Shown in pieces: positions 60,065-64,000 of a stretch of 64,000 nucleotides of DNA. Position 1 is the stretch's first letter. Each line of letters begins with the position of its first letter. Origin of the DNA: an uncultured Oscillospiraceae bacterium (GTDB lineage Bacteria; Bacillota; Clostridia; Oscillospirales; Oscillospiraceae). The position numbers and the translations under genes were made by a program. The notes under the pieces are model-generated. The model had not been told where the DNA came from. It saw only the letters and a program-made list of their open reading frames with translations, and ran no database searches. Where the stretch lies: the NCBI GenBank assembly GCA_949841355.1, contig CATKZP010000004.1, forward strand, positions 1 to 64,000, given 5' to 3'.

Positions 60065-62146
60065 TTATTCCACATCCCGGTAGTACAGCCCCCGGGTGAA
60101 GTTGTTGGGCACGTAGTTCCCCTTTCCCCGGTAGGCCTCCAGCACCTGGACGCACTCCACCCCGTTCTCGGTGGTGAACAGCAGGCGCACCGCCCGCAGC
60201 CCCGCCTTTTTCCAGTCCTGGGCCTTGTCCGCCAGGAACACCTTGTTGGCGTTCAAAATCTCGTTGCGGCAGCCCCAGGCCCGCTCCACCGGGAAGCGCA
60301 CCCCCTTGCGGTCGGTGAGCAGGTTCACATTGGAGCACACGCACTTGCCCGACTGGTTTTTGACGGCGCAGTTCTCGGTAATCATCAGCGGCAGGCGGCC
60401 GTAGGCGATCATCTCCAGGTTCACCGCCTTGGACAGGTCCCGGATCTGAGCCAGCTTCAGCTCGAAAGAGGCGGTGAGGGACTGGAAGCCCAGGCGCTTG
60501 TACTCCTTCACCCCCTGGCTGTTGAACACCTGAAGGCCGAAGTCTCCCCGCAGGCCGAGCCCCAGCTCCTTACACAGGGGGACCAGCCCCAGATTGCCCA
60601 CGTAGGCGTCGGTCACTCCGGCCTCCTTACAGGCGGCCAGCTCCTCCCGCAGTCGGGGCAGCTCCCGGTCGAAGCAGATCCGGGGCAGCACCGCCGCCAC
60701 CGGCACGCCCCGGCGGATGGCGGCCTCCACGTCCTCCGGGTGGGCGGCGATCTCCTCCGAGGGGAGGGTGATGAGGGCGGGCTTGGCCTTGGTCAGCTCG
60801 AAGGTGAGCTGACCCGCCCGGCGCAGGGAGACGTACAGGTCCGGCTCCTCCCGGTAGTCCTCGTAGCGCGCCCCCAGCTTATAGGGGCTGTGGCGGCGCT
60901 GGGGCAGGGCGGTGCGCTGGCGGGACAGATCGTCCAGCACCTGCCGGCGCAGGGCGTTGACGGCGGACAGGGGCACTGCCAGCCCGTCCTGCACCAGCGA
61001 GCGCACGTCCGCCACCCGGTAGGGGGTGCCCCCGGTCTTGGTGAGCTGGCCCTCCACCTCAGCCCGGGTGGCGGCCCGGCGGCGGGCGGCCTCGGGCACG
61101 GCTCCGGCAGCGGTGGCCACCCGGCCCTCGCCGTCCTCCACCCCCACCTGGATGGGCTCGCCGGGGCGGACCATGGCGTAGAACTTCACCGGCACGCCGG
61201 GGCCCTCCCCCTTGCTGTAGGCGGCCTTGGCCTGGGCGAACAGCTCCCGGGGGTTCTTGGCCTCCTCCCGGACGCCGAACATATCCGGACCCTTGCGCTC
61301 CGTGAAATACCCGTCGGTAAAGCCCTGGCGGGAGAAGGCCTGCTCCAGCTGGGACAGCTCCCCTGCGGTGGGCTCCCGGCCCTCCCGCAGGGCGTCGGCG
61401 TACACCTTGGTGACGATGTAGACGTATTCCGGCCGCTTCATGCGCCCCTCGATCTTGGCGCTGGCCACCCCCATGTCCCGGAGCTCCTTCAGGCGGCCCG
61501 CCAGCGACATATCCTTCAGGGACAGCGGATGGCCGTCCGCCCAGTCCCCCCAGCCGTAGGGCAGGCGGCAGGGCTGGGCGCACATGCCCCGGTTTCCGCT
61601 GCGCCCGCCGATGACGGAGGACATGAAGCACTGCCCCGAGTAGCACATGCACAGCGCGCCGTGGACAAACACCTCGATCTCAATGGGGGAGCGCTCACAG
61701 ATGTAGGCGATATCCCGCCGGGACAGCTCCCGGGCCAGCACCGCCCGGGTGACCCCCAGATCGGCGGCCTGCTTCACCCCGTCCAGGCTGTGCAGGCTCA
61801 TCTGGGTGGAGGCGTGGACGGGCAGGTCGGGGGCACACTGGCGCAGGGCCCGCACCAGCCCCATATCCTGCACCAGCACCGCGTCCGCCCCCAGCTGGGA
61901 CGCCTGGACGGCGCAGTCCACCGCCTGGGCCATCTCCCGGTCGGAGCACAGGGTGTTCAGGGTGAGGTACACCTTCACCCCCCGCAGGTGGCAGTGGGCC
62001 ACTCCGGCGGCAAACTCATCCCGGGTGAAGTTTTTCGCCCCCCGGCGGGCGTTGAATTGTCCGAAGCCCAGGTAAACCGCGTCCGCTCCGGCGCACACCG
62101 CCGCGCGCAGCGCCTCCGGGCTTCCTGCTGGGGATAGTATTTCCAT
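60065..62146 (-). CDS. U32-family peptidase / RlhA-like protein
   Basis: A 693-residue protein of the collagenase-like U32 group. The TIM-barrel start is MEILSPAGSPEALRAAVCAGA. The U32 signature (about 160-195) has EVFVHGALCMCYSGQCFMSS and four cysteines (CMCYSGQC, CAQPC) that may bind an iron-sulfur cluster. A second half (DUF3656-like plus another barrel) contains further cysteines (ENCAVKN, GKCVCSN). RlhA of E. coli, of similar size, is needed for 23S rRNA C2501 hydroxylation. Rescue of tRNA or peptide roles are alternatives. Confidence 0.9.
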   Translation of the reverse strand: MEILSPAGSPEALRAAVCAGADAVYLGFGQFNARRGAKNFTRDEFAAGVAHCHLRGVKVYLTLNTLCSDREMAQAVDCAVQASQLGADAVLVQDMGLVRALRQCAPDLPVHASTQMSLHSLDGVKQAADLGVTRAVLARELSRRDIAYICERSPIEIEVFVHGALCMCYSGQCFMSSVIGGRSGNRGMCAQPCRLPYGWGDWADGHPLSLKDMSLAGRLKELRDMGVASAKIEGRMKRPEYVYIVTKVYADALREGREPTAGELSQLEQAFSRQGFTDGYFTERKGPDMFGVREEAKNPRELFAQAKAAYSKGEGPGVPVKFYAMVRPGEPIQVGVEDGEGRVATAAGAVPEAARRRAATRAEVEGQLTKTGGTPYRVADVRSLVQDGLAVPLSAVNALRRQVLDDLSRQRTALPQRRHSPYKLGARYEDYREEPDLYVSLRRAGQLTFELTKAKPALITLPSEEIAAHPEDVEAAIRRGVPVAAVLPRICFDRELPRLREELAACKEAGVTDAYVGNLGLVPLCKELGLGLRGDFGLQVFNSQGVKEYKRLGFQSLTASFELKLAQIRDLSKAVNLEMIAYGRLPLMITENCAVKNQSGKCVCSNVNLLTDRKGVRFPVERAWGCRNEILNANKVFLADKAQDWKKAGLRAVRLLFTTENGVECVQVLEAYRGKGNYVPNNFTRGLYYRDVE

Positions 62147-62404
62147 GCTTGCTTCTCTCGTTTCTCTGGATTTATCTTTTGGGCGGACGCGCTTAGCCTG
62201 TTCCCGCTCGCGCCCGCATCACGGAGCGGCTTCGCCCCGGCTGGGAGAACGCCCCTACGGGGCCGGAGCTTCTTATCACGCTCGGATTGGCCGCGCGGCC
62301 GGGCCGCTTTCGCTGCGTCTCAAGCAAAACCCAGTCCCACTGCGTGGTCCCTGGGCTTTTGCTTTCGCTCCGCTCCAAGCTCCCCTGCGCGGCTATCCTC
62401 GCGC
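62147..62404. other. Spacer between zapA and the U32 gene
   Basis: A 258-nt GC-rich spacer without a credible gene. It contains TATCACGCTCGGATTGG, near the start of the dispersed repeat, and CGCTGCGTCTC and CCGCTCCAAGCTC blocks, so it may be a worn copy. Confidence 0.35.
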
Positions 62405-62719
62405 TCACCTCTTTTGCTGCAATTTAAAAATTTCCCGTTTGGCCTCGCTCAGCTCGCCCTTCAGCCGGGAATTTTCCTCCACCAGGTCCTTGATCTGGCG
62501 GCGCAGGTTTTCCGACGCCTCCCGCTCCTTAAAGCGCTCGTCAGCGATATTGACGGCGGTGAGCACGGCGCACCCCATCTGGGAGGAGCCGCCGGCCTTG
62601 GTGGTCTCCCTCAGCTTTTCATCCACATAGGCGGCCACGCGGTGGACGTACTCCTCTCCCTCGGCGGCCAGCAGGGTGTACTTCAGCCCACCCACGGTAA
62701 TGGTGACGCGGTTTTGCAT
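62405..62719 (-). CDS. zapA: Cell division protein ZapA
   Basis: A 104-residue FtsZ-ring protein. The N-terminal globular part is MQNRVTITVGGLKYTLLAAE, followed by AAYVDEKLRET and a coiled coil from about 60 to the end (RRQIKDLVEENSRLKGELSE). GGAGGGAGC precedes the ATG. It is the first gene of the minus-strand run toward the U32 gene and maf. Confidence 0.92.
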   Translation of the reverse strand: MQNRVTITVGGLKYTLLAAEGEEYVHRVAAYVDEKLRETTKAGGSSQMGCAVLTAVNIADERFKEREASENLRRQIKDLVEENSRLKGELSEAKREIFKLQQKR

Positions 62720-62906
62720 GGCGCTCCCTCCTGCACAGTGATTTACCTTACATTATATCACAGCTTTGAAAAAAAGGAAATGAAAAAAGTATAAAAGTCC
62801 GCTGATTTTTCATCGGGGCCCGCCTTGATTTTTCCGCCCGCCCGTGCTATGCTGTTTGCGAACGCGTCCCGTCTGGGGACGGAAGCTGGAAAGGAGGCGT
62901 ATTGGC

Positions 62907-63173
62907 ATGGACGACAAGCAAAACCGCGCCGCAGGGCGGAAAGCCGCCCTCAAGGAGCTGCTGGAGGGCGCCGCCATGGCCGCGCTGGGGGCGGTCATGT
63001 GGATGCTGGGCGGGGATTTCACCTTCGTGGAGGGCGTGACCACCCGGAGCGAGGGCCGCACCCAGATGTACCTAATGGTGGGAGCCGCGGCGCTGATTAT
63101 CATTGGCGCGGTGTTTCTGGTGCTGGGGCTGATCCACCTGATCCGGCCGGGCGGCGGCAAAAAAGAGGGCTGA
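62907..63173 (+). CDS. Small two-helix membrane protein
   Basis: An 88-residue protein starting MDDKQNRAAGRKAALKELL, with AAAGGAGG upstream. Two membrane helices (about 22-38 and 56-78) flank a short loop with TTRSEGRTQMY, and the tail is RPGGGKKEG. I do not recognise it. It sits just before the T-box of the glycyl-tRNA synthetase gene but has no visible tie to it. Confidence 0.75.
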   Translation: MDDKQNRAAGRKAALKELLEGAAMAALGAVMWMLGGDFTFVEGVTTRSEGRTQMYLMVGAAALIIIGAVFLVLGLIHLIRPGGGKKEG

Positions 63174-63195
63174 GCTGCGTTTTCCGCCCGCCCCC

Positions 63196-63224
63196 TTGAC
63201 AGCCCCGGCTTTCTGTAATAGAAT
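63196..63224 (+). promoter_or_regulatory. Promoter of the glycyl-tRNA synthetase gene
   Basis: TTGACA and TAGAAT are 17 nt apart, just before the T-box leader. Confidence 0.75.
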
Positions 63225-63230
63225 GGACGG

Positions 63231-63460
63231 CGCAAAGCAGTGACGGAGAACAGTACCCCACGCCTGGAGCTTCAGAGAGAGGATGGCCGGTGAGAATCCT
63301 CCGAGGGCGCGGCGGGAAGGCGCTCCCGAGTCCGGGCAGGAAATGGCCCGGCGGTCCCCGCCGTTACCGGGCAAGAGCGCGGGCGGAGCCCGAATTCAGG
63401 TGGAACCGCGGACTTTCATCAAGTTCGCCCTGAGCCAGACGGCTCGGGGCGTTTTCATTT
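63231..63460 (+). promoter_or_regulatory. T-box riboswitch (glycine)
   Basis: The leader has a long stem I region, the T-box core AGGTGGAACCGCGG (63398-63411) whose TGGAACC... part pairs with uncharged tRNA, and a terminator (CGCCCTGAGCC with GGCTCGGGGCG, then TTTT, 63426-63455). Uncharged tRNA-Gly would favour the antiterminator and raise synthetase expression. The amino acid is assigned from the downstream gene; I did not fix the specifier codon. Confidence 0.93.
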
Positions 63461-63586
63461 GTAAGGGAAGGGGGCGCGGCCAAGCGCACGCTGCTGCCGG
63501 CTCACCTGGGAGATCCTGCGCCGCATCCCCGTAGTCCTATCTCATATAAAAACCCATTCAACCACATCAAAGGAGCGGATATCACC

Positions 63587-64000
63587 ATGAAAAACAGCGA
63601 GAAGAGTATGGAAAAGATCGTCAACCTCTGCAAGTCCCGGGGCTTCATCTTCGCCGGCAGCGAGATCTACGGCGGCCTGGCCAACACCTGGGACTACGGC
63701 CCCCTGGGCGTGGAGCTGAAGAACAACGTGAAAAAGGCCTGGTGGAAGAAGTTCGTCCAGGAAAACCCCTACAACGTGGGGCTGGACGCCGCCATCCTCA
63801 TGAACCCCCAGGTGTGGGTGGCCTCAGGCCACGTGGGCGGCTTCTCCGACCCGCTCATGGACTGCAAGGAGTGCCACGAGCGCTTTCGCGCCGACAAGGT
63901 CATTGAGGACTGGTGCCAGGAGAACGGCTTCGAGCTGGGCCGCAGCGTGGACTCCATGAGCCAGCAGGAGATGAAGGCGTTTATTGACGAGCACAGGATC
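63587..64000 (+). CDS. glyQS: Glycyl-tRNA synthetase, dimeric type (5' part)
   Basis: The first 138 codons of the dimeric (alpha2) enzyme, cut by the window end. It starts [20 protein letters not shown] and has [30 protein letters not shown] and [19 protein letters not shown], all typical of class II GlyRS. AAAGGAGCGG precedes ATG 63587. It is controlled by the T-box upstream. Confidence 0.96.
   Translation, partial: MKNSEKSMEKIVNLCKSRGFIFAGSEIYGGLANTWDYGPLGVELKNNVKKAWWKKFVQENPYNVGLDAAILMNPQVWVASGHVGGFSDPLMDCKECHERFRADKVIEDWCQENGFELGRSVDSMSQQEMKAFIDEHRI

Noticed and set aside
1-64000. CRISPR array
   Set aside because: No set of regularly spaced identical repeats was seen, and no cas gene is present; the repeats found are pairs or intergenic families.

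Overview
The window looks like chromosome of a GC-rich gut Clostridium relative in the Oscillospiraceae range (Flavonifractor, Lawsonibacter or Intestinimonas type). This is inferred from Firmicutes-style genes at high GC, GHKL/LytTR two-component systems, SLH surface domains, a glycine T-box and strong AGGAGG ribosome binding sites. No rRNA or marker gene settles the species.

1-27.7 kb is a glycan and glycoside locus with two matching modules. Module 1 (minus strand) runs LytTR regulator, GHKL kinase, GH3 lipoprotein, lipoprotein of unknown function, small membrane protein, domain-inverted membrane GH3, GH2, GPH sugar symporter and uxuA. Module 2 has kinase and regulator on minus, with a GH3 lipoprotein and a second domain-inverted membrane GH3 diverging on plus. 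The two GH3 lipoprotein promoters share one layout, a pair of direct repeats with 20-bp period placed 37-38 bp before the -10, so each LytTR regulator probably switches on its neighbouring hydrolases. GH2, symporter and uxuA point to uptake and breakdown of glucuronate-containing glycosides. Between the modules is an exopolymer O-acylation operon (MBOAT plus two SGNH proteins carrying BspA-like repeats) that contains a 166-bp palindromic element. A near-consensus parS site lies at 14350.

27.7-33.7 kb holds a metallophosphatase remnant, an unknown gene, and a response regulator, histidine kinase, ABC ATPase and FtsX-like permease operon of the antibiotic-sensing or efflux type.

34.2-51.5 kb contains two small integrative elements side by side. 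Element A (about 34.2-42.0 kb) has a large serine recombinase, three XRE regulators, an SLH surface protein, a two-gene TcpA/FtsK-like coupling protein and a Rep of the CRESS-DNA virus type. Just before rep is a perfect 12-bp stem whose loop carries TAGTATTAC, the nick site of circovirus and geminivirus origins. Element B (42020-51455) is integrated in the 3' end of tRNA-Val, is bounded by 24-bp direct repeats, and carries a tyrosine integrase, an excisionase, an FtsK-like coupling protein, a Rep_2/helicase protein, a SprT-like protein and a large SLH surface protein. Both elements fit integrative and mobilizable elements that use virus-like rolling-circle initiators as relaxases and carry an S-layer-type surface protein as cargo.

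51.5-64 kb is ordinary core chromosome: tRNA-Met, -Glu and -Val, pta, an XRE regulator, lepA, mutS, mreC, maf, a U32 peptidase, zapA, a small membrane protein and a T-box-controlled glycyl-tRNA synthetase cut by the window end. An imperfect intergenic repeat family joins both ends of the window (2.7 kb and 59.9 kb).
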